From: Macrothele yani | Taxonomy: Eukaryota > Arthropoda > Arachnida > Araneae > Macrothelidae | Length of the DNA stretch: 64,000 nt | NCBI GenBank assembly: GCA_039090855.1 | Contig: CM076990.1 | Location: forward strand, 202,993,232-203,057,231 | Direction: 5' to 3' | In this document: positions 1-11,544 of the stretch, piece by piece | How the letters are laid out: each line of letters begins with the position of its first letter | Numbering within the stretch: the first letter of the stretch is position 1 | Notes under the pieces: generated by a model | What the model was told of the DNA's origin: nothing | What the model saw: the letters and a program-made list of their open reading frames with translations, nothing else | Database searches by the model: none | Position numbers and translations under genes: made by a program

Positions 1-500
1 TGGAATTAAGAGGAGTGCAGATGTAGAGAAAAGCATTTTAGTACCTCATGGAAAGATAAATAACAAAGTTTATAAAGAGGTATTATATCTGAGTTATTTC
101 TGTGTTCATGTATTCCAAAAATATTATTACTGCACTGTTAACAAACAAGATTTAATATAGTGTTTAAAAGACCATTGTTTTTCACACCTAGAGTGGTACT
201 TGATCCAGTTTACACATGCACGAATATGTGTCCATCTTTTTTTTTTTTTCTATGCATGTAAGCCCAACATAGTACCTGTGTATCTGTCAACATTATTGTT
301 ATTTCTGAATGCTCTACATTACTTTAAATTTTAAAGGGAAAGCAATCTGTCAAAATTACTGTGCTGATGTATAGTGTATTTAAAAATGTCAGTGATTTTA
401 ACAATAAACATATAGATTTTGTAGTATCAGGCATTTCATATGCTGCTTATGCTTTAGAGCTACTAACTTTTAATAATCATTTGTACTGGTTAGGTTACAG
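1..500. other. NFX1 intronic sequence, unassigned
   Basis: AT-rich with poly-T runs. It sits immediately upstream of the first visible NFX1 exon. I see no domain or repeat structure in it. Confidence 0.5.
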
Positions 501-695
501 TGCAATGAAGAATGTGCTGTTCTGGAACGCAATAAGCGTTTGGCCGTGGCTCTTCAGATCCAGAACCCAGATTTGTCATGCAAGCCAGGCCCACCTAATT
601 ACTCTGAGTTCTTGAAGGATGAAGCGAAAAAAAGTCCCCAGTTTGTCTTTGGTATTTATGAAAAGTTAACTGAACTAGTTCATCTGGCTAAAGAG
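501..695 (+). CDS. NFX1: NFX1-type protein, internal exon (C-terminal Cys-rich end and linker)
   Basis: The exon is bounded by an acceptor (ttacag|TGC) and a donor (GAG|gtaaga) and encodes 65 codons in phase 0. It starts CNEECAVLERNKRLAVALQI and continues through a Pro/Lys-rich stretch to ELVHLAKE. The Cys-x3-Cys start followed by VLERN-R-LA-ALQI matches the segment between the last NF-X1 zinc finger and the R3H domain in NFX1. The family consists of X-box-binding nuclear regulators with RING/PHD-like fingers, NF-X1 repeats and a C-terminal R3H domain. The pyrimidine tract before the acceptor is weak. Exons for the zinc fingers must lie left of the window. Identity rests on recognition of this exon together with the two downstream exons. 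Confidence 0.8.
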
Positions 696-1565
696 GTAAG
701 AATACAGATTTGAAGAAATGTATGTGTTTGTGTTTATACTAACTGCATATTACATACACACATACAATCAAATGCATACACATGTAGATTTGTGCATATA
801 ATTCAGACTTTGCAAGCATGTGCATGTCCAGAGTTCAGTGAGTCACATGTTTGGGAAATCATTATAATAATTATTCAAAATCTTCTCTATGCTAGTAATT
901 TGTACAATCTGTGCATAAGTTCAACATCAAATTCATTACCAACAAAGAACATTTTTGTGACAGATTTTAAAGTAGTTTTTTTTTTATGACAATATATCAT
1001 TGGAATCGGGTATAATACAGGAAGAACAACATTATTTTTTATCATGACTTTTGTTAAGTTCCATTTTGTAATAATGGCTTAACAGTTTTTCCATGTTATT
1101 TTCTTTGGCAATCAAAAAATATCAAAAATATTTACAAGAACTTAACATGAAATTGCAATGTACCTTTAGGCTTTATCAAAAGTTGGACTTGGCCACTGAC
1201 GAGATAATTTCACTTTGTTCACAAATTCAAAAGTATCAGCAATAATGGAAGTATAAATGTCATACTATGAATTATTATACTGAAAGAATTTTAGGAGTCA
1301 CTCAATCTGTAATGACAACAAAATCACTGTTAAGGCTATTCCGCGGTCTACAGGAAAATTTCTCATTATGTTGTACAACGCATATTCATAGAGTTGAAAG
1401 TATTTCCCAAGTACCAATAAAAAAATATCATCTCCAGATGAACAAAGAGTTAAAATATCACTTGACCAGGAATTTAAAATGAAAGAACTTGGTAAACTTA
1501 CAACACAGCAATTGGAATTTTTTTTTTTTAATGTTCTAGAAAGTAATAGCCATGAACCAACAATG

Positions 1566-1775
1566 AAATAATGAGCATCAAAACCTTAAAACATCACAAT
1601 ATAAGAAGGCACAAGTCACCAAAACCTCATCTAAACTTCATGGTTGTACTGTCCAATGCATTTCAGCAAGAAATAATGAGCATCAAAACCTTAAAACATC
1701 ACAATATAAGAAGGCACAAGTCAACAAAACCTCATCTGAACTTCATGGTTGTACTGTCCAATGCATTTCAGCAAC
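1566..1775 (+). repeat. Tandem duplication, 105-bp period, two copies
   Basis: The block beginning aaataatgagcatcaaaacc at 1566 recurs at 1671 with only a few changes. It lies at the inner edge of the left arm of the Penelope-like foldback, so it was probably duplicated after insertion. Confidence 0.85.
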
Positions 1776-1937
1776 TAAGGTTTACATCATCAGGGATGCG
1801 GAGTCCTCCATTGTTACCGCACTCTACGAGGGTTATGCCACGTACCTCGAATTCTTAATCGCAGCCATTGTCTGTTTAAATTATGTCATCGTATTGTGCT
1901 GTTGCCACTCTCTCTTCCAGGAAACCCAAAAATCTTG

Positions 1938-2201
1938 TTATGTGTGGAAATTCGGGTTTAGTTGGATACGATGGTTTTTGTCGCCAGTTCTTTTTTGTTG
2001 TTTATCTTCTTCTTCAATGAGAATCTTGTGTAGTTTAGTTTTTGTGCTTCCTATGTATTTAATTTTATTGTTGTTATTGAATGATTTTATTGGAATGTTA
2101 TATATACCAGCACTATCTAAAAGCTTTGTTTTTTCTCCAGATGAGGTTTTGGTGACTTGTGCCTTCTTATATTGTGATATTTTAATGTTTTGGATGTTCA
2201 T
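1938..2201 (-). pseudogene. GIY-YIG endonuclease fragment of a Penelope-like element
   Basis: An 87-residue open stretch carries GIYNIP and KYIGSTKTKLHK, the two defining motifs of the GIY-YIG nuclease fold. The usual catalytic Arg-x3-Glu-His downstream is degenerate (ILIEEED). There is no upstream reverse transcriptase and no clear start, so it is a fragment. This nuclease is thought to nick target DNA during Penelope integration. Confidence 0.55.
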
Positions 2202-2762
2202 TATTTCGTTGTTGGTTCGTGGCTATTACTTTCCAGAACATTTAAAAAAAAAAAACATTTTTTTTTCAGTTGCTGTGTTGTAAGTTTACCAAGTTCTTTC
2301 ATTTTAAATTCCTGGTCAAGTGATATTTCAACTCTGTTCATGTGGAGATGATATTTTTGATTGGTAGTTGGCTAATACTTTTAACTCTATGAATATTCAT
2401 TGTACAACATAATAAGAAATTATGATTTAATTAATGATTTATTATAGTGAGAATGGCCCAGCTGTGATGTCGTTACAGATTGAGTGATTCCTATAATCCT
2501 TTTAGTATAATAATTCATAGTGTGACATTTATAATTCCATTATTGCCGATACTTTTGACTTTGTGAACAAAGTGAAATTATCCAGTCAGTGGCCAAGTCC
2601 GACTTTCGATACAGCCTGAAGGTACGTTGCAATTTCATGCTTAAGTTCTTGCAAATATCTTTTGATATTTAGCAGTTGAAAAGTGCATTGGTCGCCAAAG
2701 AAAATAACATGGAACAAGTTTTAACTGTTAAACCATTATTACAAAATGGAACTTAACAAACG

Positions 2763-3242
2763 TTGTAATACGTTTTAACATGTTTTTAATCTCGTTATAC
2801 CAAGAATAGTATACATTATTTTGTTATGTAGTATTTCATAGCTAATTAAGCAAACTACAAGTTGTGGAGAGAAATGCTTGTAAGAGTCAAGGTATGCCAA
2901 TTTCAGTAGAACGGTAAAAACAGATTACAAAAATATTACTGTTATTTTGTGAAACTGATGTACTTTTAGATCTTTGTATTTACCTAGTACAGTTGTACTG
3001 TGAAAGTTTTAGAAATTACTTAAAAAGATTTAAGTGTTGCATTCATGTAGTTTTCAAAAAGACGTGTGAATCCATTTAAAAGACATATGTACACTTATGC
3101 CATGGAGCTAATTAAAAGGAAAAGGAAAAGTTTATCCACATGTTAACATTAGAAGATATTATCTAAATTTTAGCCACCTTTGCAATAGCCATTTCTTTTT
3201 GAAACCTAAACTTATCCAACTGGTGAATGCAAAATTTATTTC
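2763..3242. other. NFX1 intron 1, unassigned
   Basis: AT-rich sequence; no open frames or repeats that I recognise. Confidence 0.4.
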
Positions 3243-3551
3243 TAATTTTTGAGTAAGTGGAACTATTTACCTAAATCATGCAGGCTCATATGGCATGAAA
3301 TTATGGGAAAATGTGTTCCTAATTTTTGAGTAAGTGGAACTATTTACCTAAATCATGCAGGCTCATATGGCATGAAATTCTGGGAAAATGTGTTCCTAAT
3401 CTTTGAGTAAGTGGAACTATTTACCTAAATCATGCAGGCTCATATGGCATGAAATTCTGGGAAAATGTGTTCCTAATCTTTGAGTAAGTGGAACTATTTA
3501 CCTAAATCATGCAGGGTCACATAACATGAAATTCTGGGAAAATTCCTAACT
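3243..3551 (+). repeat. 77-bp minisatellite, four units
   Basis: The word gagtaagtggaactatttac starts at 3251, 3328, 3405 and 3482, giving an exact 77-bp period. Units differ by a few substitutions. The last is the most diverged and incomplete. Confidence 0.95.
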
Positions 3552-4678
3552 TCTGGGAAACATGCAAGTGGCTAGCAGTGTTAATAGTTCCACATTATGA
3601 CAACCTTTTTTTTTTTCAACCGTTTATAAGAATCTTCAGTGTGGAACTTTATACCAGATTTCATGTGAGCACAGTGTTTTCACAGTAGGTAAGATTTTGA
3701 ATCTCTAATGTTGTGTAGATAACATAAGGCAGGTTTTATAGATGGTGCCTGTGACAACAGTTCTTTTGTTTTTACTGGGTGTGGAAGTTAAGTGTGTTGC
3801 TGGGTATGCACAATACATTGATTTTTATGTATTCCTTTTATTGTGTTGTGTCTTTTGTGTAGCCAGGAATGAATTGGCTGTTGAAAGTAACAATTATTTT
3901 TATATAAAGGTATTCAAGCCCACAAAGCATCTGATTCTGAGCTACCTTTGATAGTTCCTGCTACTAGGTAACACTTTTTCTTAATTTTTTATTTCAGGAT
4001 TGCTATTTTTATAAAATCTGGTGGATGTGATACGTAAATTCCGAAATGGGCTCATGTTTTGCATTGTTTATCGAGTTGCACAGAATTGGTTTGTTCACTG
4101 ATCTCTATAATCTTGTTTCAATAATAGCTTTGGTATACTGTTTGGTGGAATATGATTATGATGTGGGGTTTGGATTGCTAAACTAAACAGAATAGCAGCA
4201 ATAAAAAGAAAAAAAAAACTTTTTTAGCCACCTTATCACAAGCAAAATAAATTGGGACTAAGAGTTGTCGAAATACTCGAAGGAGATTATTGAACATTTA
4301 AACCTTTTTCCATGTTCAGATCTTTGAAATCAAGTCATATTTTTATCTTTATAATGTTTGGATTCTTCAAAAAAAACCAACCCATTATTTTAGTAAATTA
4401 TCCACCTTTTAAAAGACCTGCCCAGATGGGACTGAAATATATCAAGATTCCATAGATCAGAACACACAAAAAGTTTTATTAAACATTCGATCATCTTCAT
4501 AGACTATCTCAACAACTTATTAATCTTTACTAAATAAAACTCTTCCGGAATCGACAGTTAGTTTTTTTTTTTTTTTTTTTTAAAGAAATAAACTCATATG
4601 AAACAGCCAATGGAAACTTTATTTGATTGGCAAATTCATTCAACCACTTCAGTAAAGACAATAAGTCCAGGTTCGTGA
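3552..4678. other. NFX1 intron 1, unassigned
   Basis: AT-rich with homopolymer runs, including a T run near 4562-4581. A small open frame at 3742-3951 has no recognisable domain. Nothing else is supported. Confidence 0.4.
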
Positions 4679-4733
4679 TTTTTTTCTTTTGACTGAAGTT
4701 TTAACGACCACCATGAGCAACTCAATGGGCAGT
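4679..4733 (-). mobile_element. SINE family A, 3' tail fragment
   Basis: The stretch around ttaacgaccaccatgagcaa followed by ctcaatgggc matches the 3' tail of SINE family A in reverse orientation, preceded by a T-rich run (the A-tail). It is heavily truncated, with no tRNA head. Confidence 0.6.
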
Positions 4734-5293
4734 CATCCGTAATATTTTCACTAACAATGGTCAACGGAATGTCTATTTACATCTTTACATAATGGGAAAT
4801 ATCTTGCCTACGTGAATAAACTGGATCGAATGCATATTAAATTGTATATATACGTCACATAGTCCAACGGCATAATGCAGTCAGGTCTCTGAGAGTGTTC
4901 GCTGTTCCGATGAGAAAAACTTTGATACAAATGCCTGCTAGCATTGCTTTGCGCAGTGGTTCGCTCAGAAAAGAGAAGACTTTGTATTATCTCAGTCTCT
5001 CCGTGCCTTCGCCTTCAACAGCGCTTGAGTGAACTGCAGGCGGTCTAATGTCAGCTGCATGCTTCTCCCATAGATTTGCATGGGAACTTGGCCACCCCGC
5101 AGCACCTGAACCGTTTCCCCAATCTTATTTTTCTCTGCAACTGGCACATCTACAAGGTAGGGCCTTTATTTTGATACTTCAACCATATCTTTATGTTCAG
5201 GTCTCTCAAAACAGGACTCTCAGTAAAAAACTTTATAGAATTAATATATAGATGTTATGTATCAGATAAAAATTTTTGAGCTAATCAAATCTA
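4734..5293. other. NFX1 intron 1, unassigned
   Basis: Somewhat more GC-rich sequence between a SINE tail and a mariner. A frame at 5048-5251 has no recognisable domain. Confidence 0.35.
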
Positions 5294-6580
5294 TTGGGTT
5301 GTCGGAAAAGTCATGACGTATTTTGGCACCCGTTGGCGGTTGGGCGGTTTTGGAAGTACTAGAGGCATGCACAGCTCTGTTATCGCTATGGCATTCGACA
5401 GGTGACAGTTCTAGCTGCAGTCTAAAAGGAATAGTGAACGATTTGGTTGATTTGTGGAGATTTGACATCAAGTTGAAGATAGAAGACCAAACTGTGCATT
5501 TTCGCCATATTTTACTGTTTTACTTCCGTAAAGGGAAGAGCGCGCTTCAAGCTTGTGAAAAGTTGCGTAAAGTGTACGGTGATAATGCTCTACAAGAGCG
5601 TCAGTGACAGCGGTGGTTCGCAAAATTCCGCGCTGGTGATTTTGACCTCAACGATTCTCCTGGGTCTGGGAGGCCAACCGAGGTTGATGACTACCAAATC
5701 AAGGCATTGATTGAATCAAACCCACATTACACGACACAAGAGATTGCAGACACATTGCACATCCATCATTCAAGCATTCACGACCACCTGAAGAAGCTGG
5801 GATATGTAAGCAAGCTCGATGTGTGGGTTCCTCATGAACTCAAAGAAGCTCAATTGACGGCGCGTATAAATATCTGCGATATGCTCATTAAACGTGAGGA
5901 AAATGATTCTTTTTGAAGCGACTGGTGACGAAAAGTAGATTGATTGTGTACAACAACGTGCTGCGCAAAAATGGTCTTGGTCCCGACTTGCTGCTTCGCC
6001 TCAAACGACATCCAAAGCAAACATTCATCAGCGGAAGGTTCTGGTCTTGGTGTGGTGGGATTTTAAAGGTGTCATGTTTTTCGAGCTCCTACCACAGAAC
6101 CAAATAATCAATTCGAATGTGTACCGTTGGCAATTGGACCGTTTGAACGAATCCATCATCCAGAAACGTCGAGAGCTCGTTCATTGTAAAGGTGTTGTGT
6201 TCCATCACGACAACGCGAGGCCACACACAAGTTTGATCACCCGCCAAAAATTATTGGAGTTTGGGTGGGATGTGATGCCACACCCAGCATACTCGCCTGA
6301 CCTTGTGCCGCCAGACTTCCACTTGTTTCACTCTCTTCAACAGTCCTTGGGTGGTATAACGCTCAATTCAGACGAGGCTGTGAATCAGCACCTTGTACAG
6401 TTTTTTGCCACGAAAGACAGGTCATTCTATGAACGAGACATTCTGCAGCTCACTAAAAGATGGCAAAAGGTTATCGAACAAAACGTTCATTATATCGTCG
6501 ATTGATTTTTGTTCTTTCTATCAATAAATGACCGTTGCAAAACATGGCTAAAATACGTCATGACTTTTCCGACAACCCAA
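5294..6580 (+). mobile_element. Mariner element with perfect 31-bp TIRs and a dead transposase
   Basis: The inverted ends TTGGGTTGTCGGAAAAGTCA... (5294-5324 and 6550-6580) are identical over 31 bp and flanked by TA. The internal plus-strand frames form a mariner transposase: N-terminal HTH (LLFYFRKGKSALQACEKLRK), GSGRPTEV linker, WVPHELKEAQL, then HHDNARPHTS and SPDLVPPDFHLF. The spacing of the last two catalytic Asp residues is 34 (DD34D). The gene is broken by TGA near 5605, a frameshift near 5910, the loss of the Trp codon in TGDEKW, and a further shift near 6050. Perfect ends on a dead gene suggest a copy mobilised in trans, or simply fairly recent decay. Confidence 0.9.
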
Positions 6581-6689
6581 TAAATCTAAATTGGGACTGT
6601 TCGTCATTTTGTTACTAAGATTTCAAAGCAGAACTTTGCTTTTTGTAGTTTGTACATTGGGTTACTATCATTGTTCCTTTATACAAGGA

Positions 6690-7583
6690 AAACAGTGATC
6701 AGATTGAATGTAACAACTATTGTGATAGCAGCCTGCTGGGTGTGCCAGGAAAAGTGTTTGGAAGATCATTATTGAATAGGTAATGGGATTTCACATCAAA
6801 GAAGGTGTGGATGACATCAAAGAAGGTGTGGATGACATCAAAGGTGCAGGGTGTACAGAGTGGTGTTACACCTGGTAAGAGCTGTACCAACCAAAATTCT
6901 GTGTTATGTTTGATGATTGAAAAGTATCTGTCTGTTGGTAAGAAACTTTTTGCTGCATGTGTAGATTTGAAGAAGGCTAATAACTGAGCAAACAAGGTAC
7001 ATCTGTGAAAGCTCTTGAAAATTTATAGTTCATCTGGGAATTTATTTACATAACTGTGTCAAATCTATGTAGTTGGTTGTAGCTCGTGCATGCATGTAAA
7101 TGATGTTTTTATTGAATTGGTTTTTCCTTGGTGCAGAAATCAGACAAGGGTGTGTGTAATGGTTCTATGGCTGTTCAATATATTTGTGGATACACCATAA
7201 CTGTGTAATGCATGTGTAATACTAAAATACAGAGTGCTGGTTCAAGTCTCAGTAATTTCTCTGTGTGCAGGATGTTGTATGCTAAGGGGGTACACACAGT
7301 CCTGTTGTTTGAGACTGGGTTGTCAACTATTAAACAGTTGACTGCATTACACTGTATGTTGTCCATGATGAATTACTTACTGTATGACATTTAGACAGAG
7401 TATAAATAAAGAAAAAAACATAAGTTATATAGTTTTTGAGCAAGGAACTGTTAATACTGAAGGTTATAAATGTTAAAGAGTTAGACCAGAGGAATAAGTT
7501 GGTGTATTTAGGAAGCATGTTTGACAGAGAAAACAAATCAAATAGTGAAATTAGTTGACAAGTGAATACAGCTCTGAGAGATA
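6690..7583 (+). mobile_element. LINE (non-LTR retrotransposon) 5' part of a split copy: decayed reverse transcriptase
   Basis: Decayed plus-strand frames read LLGVPGKVFGRSLLNR, then GVTPGKSCTNQNSVLCLMIE and KKLFAACVDLKKAN, corresponding to the fingers and palm of LINE reverse transcriptases (…F(R)KGRSC.DQ…KKLYAAFIDLKKAYD). Further on, a VRQG-like stretch (ataatcagacaaggg-type sequence near 7137-7152) and KELDQRNKLVYLGSMF appear, the post-palm region. Many stops and shifts. A direct duplication ggtgtggatgacatcaaaga occurs near 6804-6842. The copy is interrupted at 7583 by a Tc1 element and resumes at 11545. Confidence 0.65.
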
Positions 7584-7686
7584 CATTGAGTAATCACCTA
7601 ATTGTGACCACCCCTATCAAAAGTAGATGTGGCCCATTGACCATGTGAATTCCGAAAGGGCACGATTAGTTGACCGACATAGCATA

Positions 7687-8959
7687 CGAGGGGACGCTGA
7701 AAAGTTCTTGGCCCAACCCACTTCCTGTAACTGTAGCATTATTTTGTCACTGCGGCTCAAAAGAGTGTTCTTTTGTATTGCAAAGTGCCAATTTTCAGAA
7801 TAATAGCTCTTTTTTTTTGCAGATGTGTACATCCTGATCTGAATCGTGTCAATGCAAAGTGTTGAATTTTTCAATGTGAAGCTCCGGGCTGTCATGAAAT
7901 TTCTGTTCCTGCATATGAAAACTGTAAAGGAAATCTATGAGTGTATGATGCAAACATTAAGTGACAAGTGCCCTTCATATTCCACTGTGAAGAAATGGTG
8001 TGCCAACTTTAAGACCGAAGATGCAGCAAGATCTGGGAGGCCTTCAACAGCGACAACACCCAAAATTGTTGATCGTGTTCATGACTTGATTTTGTCAGAT
8101 TGGCGAATCTTGGTTAAAACAATAGCGGAGACACTGGAGATATCCAGGGAATGTGTTGGGTTCGCAATTCATGAGCACTTAGATATGCAGAAGATGTCAG
8201 CGAAGTAGGTGCCCAAATGTTTGAAAGCCGATGAGAAACGAAAATGAGTGGACACTTCTAAATTAGTTTTGCAGCATTTTGAGCGATCTGATGATAATTT
8301 TTTTCAGCGACTTGTCACTGTTGATGAAACGTAGTTACATCACTACGATCTGGAGACAAAACAACAGTGGCAGCACTCGGGTTCGAACAGTCCCTGTAGT
8401 GGCAGCAAGACTCAAAGGTCTGCAGGGAAGTTCATGGCAATGGTTTTTTGGGGATTCAGAAGGCGATTTACTGACTGACTATCTCCTGAAGGGCCAAACA
8501 ATAAATGCTGAATACTCTTCCAACTTCCTGTGCTGATTAAAAGAGGCGTTGAAGAAAAAAAGGCGAGGAAAAGTGCGGAAGGGTGTTCTCTTTTTACAGG
8601 ACACTGTGTCTGCTCACAAGGCTGGCAAGACAATGGATGTTTTGAGGGATCTGGGGTTAGTCCATAGACCATCCACCCTACTCACCAGACCTTGCTCCAT
8701 TGGACTATTTTCTTCCCCCAAACCTTAAAAAAAGTTCGAAAGGAAAGCATTTTTCGAATGATTTGGCGGTGATATCAGCAGCAGAACAGTATTTGAGTGA
8801 TCAGACTTCAGAATTTTTTTTGGAAGGGTTAAAGAAACTCCAGAAATGCTGTGCCAAGTGTGTTGAACTTCGGGGTGAATATGTGGAATAGTCTACAAGT
8901 TTCATGGCTCTAGCCCATTTCCTTCTTGGTGAGGCCGAGAACTTATCAGCATTCCCTCA
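7687..8959 (+). mobile_element. Mariner element with degenerate transposase
   Basis: The left end CGAGGGGACGCTGAAAAGTT matches the complement of the right end (TGAGGGAATGCTGATAAGTT) and TA flanks both. The transposase starts near 7846 with MQSVEFFNVKLRAVMKFLFL and keeps an HTH (TVKEIYECMMQTL...YSTVKKWCANFK), the RSGRPSTATT linker and VDET-LHHYD around catalytic Asp 1. The second catalytic region reads FLQDTVSAHKA, with QDNAP-H mutated, followed by NLKK.SKGK.FS. Stops near 8205, 8247 and 8535 make it inactive. It sits inside an older Tc1 element. Confidence 0.85.
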
Positions 8960-8963
8960 TATA

Positions 8964-10504
8964 CACTGCCGGACAATTGCTAAGGACGGATGACAATAGC
9001 AACGATAGCAACCATAAAATGGAAGGCAGGAAAATGTGGAAATTAGCATAAGTGCAGCATACAGTAAGACGTGTTTTGCGTGTGCAAATTTTGGATTGCC
9101 GAACTTGTTCGTGACGTCATAGCGCTGATAAGAGATATAAAGGATTTGACGCGTATTGACCGTTGTTGTTCAAACGCAAAGTTGAAAGGGAAAGAATCAA
9201 TTGACGAATTTGCAATTTTCAGTATGTCTTCCCGACATCACCTAGATGATTTTACACGTGGCCGTATTATTGGCAAGATTGAAGAAGGGCGAAAAATAAC
9301 AGTTGTTGCCAGAGAGTTCGACGTCAGCCACAGTGTTGTTTCAAGGCTTTGGAAATCATTTCAAACAAATGGAGAGTGTAGCAAACGTCACTGGAAAGGC
9401 CGTGTTCGTAGTACAACACCTGCAGAAGATTGGTACATAGTGCTATCAACAAAAAGACACCGGCGCAGCACAGCTAGTGAGGTAGCAAATCAGTTTATGG
9501 CTGCTACTGGCAAGCGGATCTCCCGAAAAACTGTCGCCAGACGTTTGCATGAAGGAGGACTATACGCCCGCCGTCCTGTTGTGTGCATCCCATTGTCCAG
9601 ACGTCACTGTACCGCCCGTTTGCAATGGTGCCATCAACATGCAATTGGACTGATAACGACTGGTCTGCTGTCCTCTTCTCAGTTGAAAGTAGATACAGTC
9701 TATCGCCTGATTGTCGACGACAACTGATCTGGCGTGATAGTGGTACTGCATATTGTCCAGCAAACATACAGGAAAGGGACCGATATCCTACATATAGTGT
9801 CATGGTATGGGCTGGCATCATGATCAATGGCCGTACGTCCCTCTATGTGCTTCCAACTGGGACTATGACTGGCCAACGATACATTAATGATGTTCTGCTA
9901 CCTCATGTTCGCATGTTCCGTGGTGCTGTCGGTGATAGATTCATTTTCATGGACGACAACGCAACATGTCATCGAACAGTCGCTGTCCAGGAGAGTCTTG
10001 AGAGCGAGGATATTCAACGCCTCGTATGGCCAGCACGTTCTCCAGATCTGAATCCCATTGAAAATGTGTGGGATGCTTTGGGTAGGAGTCTTGCTGGTCG
10101 CCAATGCCCTCCAATAAACAAGGACACCCTCATCCGTGCACTGACAGAGGAATGGGATAAATTTACCCCAACAGCTGCTTGATAATGTTGTGCAAAGCAT
10201 GACACGACGTGTGGAATCTTGCATCGCCCTCCATGGTGGCCATATCCCGTATTGACATCTTACGCCAGAACGCCTGCGGACGGTAATTGCATTTTTTTCA
10301 CGTTTACGTATTCTGCACAAAATGGCCTGTTTGTCCCTTGAACACGTTCCAAAGCCTTCTGGATTTCAGAGCACAATAAATTGTCTTTCTTGTAATGTCC
10401 AGGCATTCTGACATTATTTTATTTCACTTGGCATCCAACCACACTTACTTTTTTATGCTCTATATAGCCGTTTATGATCCGTCCGTAGCAATTGTGCAGC
10501 AGTG
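8964..10504 (+). mobile_element. Tc1-like element, family A copy 1 (inactive)
   Basis: Inverted ends CACTGCCGGACAATTGCTAA and the complement of the right end CACTGCTGCACAATTGCTAC are TA-flanked, with total length 1541 bp. The transposase begins MSSRHHLDDFTRGRIIGKIE near 9223. Compared with the open copy at 50870-52409 it carries a frameshift near 9645, a D-to-V change in the first catalytic motif (SVESRY instead of SDESRY), and a second frameshift near 10160 that replaces the last ~25 residues. The DD...E region (DDNATCH, SPDLNPIENVWD) is otherwise kept. Together these changes predict a dead copy. Confidence 0.9.
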
Positions 10505-11544
10505 TATAAGGTGTGAGTGGAGCAGTAGGTAGTACAATTCGGAGTGTGATGAGAAAGTGGGAGGATTTATTGGACTTTGAGAAAGGACAGATTGTGGGAG
10601 CTCAGAGAGTGGGTACCTCAATTTTCCAAACAGCTGAGCTGGGGGTTGTTTCCAAGCTGCCGTAGTTAAAATATCTGGACTGGCGTGAAAATGGCCAAAC
10701 AACGACCTGGAGGCAAAACTGCTCAAGACGGCGAAAAATTGATGTGAGAGGTGGGCACAGAGTCTGACGACTCGTGCAGGCCAACAAATGTAGCACTGTT
10801 CAACAGCTGACTACCCAATACAACAGAGATTAATCCAGAACAGTATATGTCATCACCAATGCTTGGGCTACGACAGCAGATGACCCTGTGACATCCTCTC
10901 TTAACCATGGTTCGTCGGTGCAAAAGACTGAAAAAAAGTGTGTTTGTCTGACAAATTGTGTTTTTTTACTTCACTTCGTGGATGGTTGTGTACGTAAGTG
11001 GTGCGAGCAACATGAGGCACTTGATCCATCCTGCATGGTCTCCACAGTACAAGCTGGTGGAGACGGTTGTATGGTGTGGGGCATGTTTACCTGGCAGAAA
11101 CTTGGACCCCTGGTACATGTGGAACAACGTATGACTGGTGCCCACTATCTTGAATTGCTTGCTGACTGCACACCCAGCAGTGTTGGACTTTTTCCTAAAG
11201 GTGACTGTCTTTCAACATGACAATGTGCTGAGCCACAGCTCCAATGTTGTGCAGGAATGGTTTGAGGAACACACTTAAGACTTTGAGCATGTCGATTGGC
11301 CTCCAAACTCCCCAATATCCATCCCGTAGAGCACTTGTGGGTCACTATGGAATAGGATATCAGTTGCCTGGGCACACCAATCACCTCCATACCTGCATTG
11401 AAGGCTGCATTACACACAGCTTGGTTGGCCATGCTTCCAGCATCTTATTGAATTGATGCCACGTTGGATAGCTACTATACTGAGGACGAAAGGAGGACCT
11501 ATGAAGTATTGGGTAGATGGTCATAATTCAGCAATCACTCAATG

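Larger units (their letters stand above)
1050..2762 (-). mobile_element. Inverted Penelope-like element fragment (foldback arrangement)
   Basis: Two arms of about 600 bp (about 1050-1640 and 2150-2762) are near reverse complements of each other. The outer ends read TTGTTAAGTTCCATTTTGTA on the left and its complement on the right. Between them, the minus strand from about 2201 to 1938 encodes LLDSAGIYNIP, then KIKYIGSTKTKLHKILIEEE. This is the GIY...YIG core with the downstream K-L..R/E pattern of the GIY-YIG endonuclease at the C-terminus of Penelope-like retroelements. Penelope copies often occur as partial inverted tandem copies, which explains the arms. No reverse transcriptase is seen, so this is a truncated non-autonomous remnant inside NFX1 intron 1. 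Confidence 0.6.
7584..11544 (+). mobile_element. Decayed Tc1-like element, itself interrupted by two transposons
   Basis: The left end CATTGAGTAATCACCTAATT (7584) and the right end, whose complement begins CATTGAGTGATTGCTGAATT (11544), are flanked by TA. The body is 7584-7686 plus 10507-11544. It includes a broken plus-strand transposase: LLDFEKGQIVGAQRVGTS (HTH start), later GGDGCMVWGMFTW (Tc1 GG..MVWG motif), FQHDNVLSH-like sequence near 11212, and PNSPISIP-EHLW (degenerate DD34E end). The middle is occupied by a mariner and a second Tc1. Confidence 0.7.

Noticed and set aside
3243..3551. Regular repeats that could be read as a CRISPR-like array
   Set aside because: Units are contiguous 77-bp tandem copies with no unique spacers, in a eukaryotic intron.
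9504..9827. Minus-strand frames across the Tc1 at 8964-10504, and plus-strand frames at 51054-51870
   Set aside because: Antisense shadows of the transposase gene.
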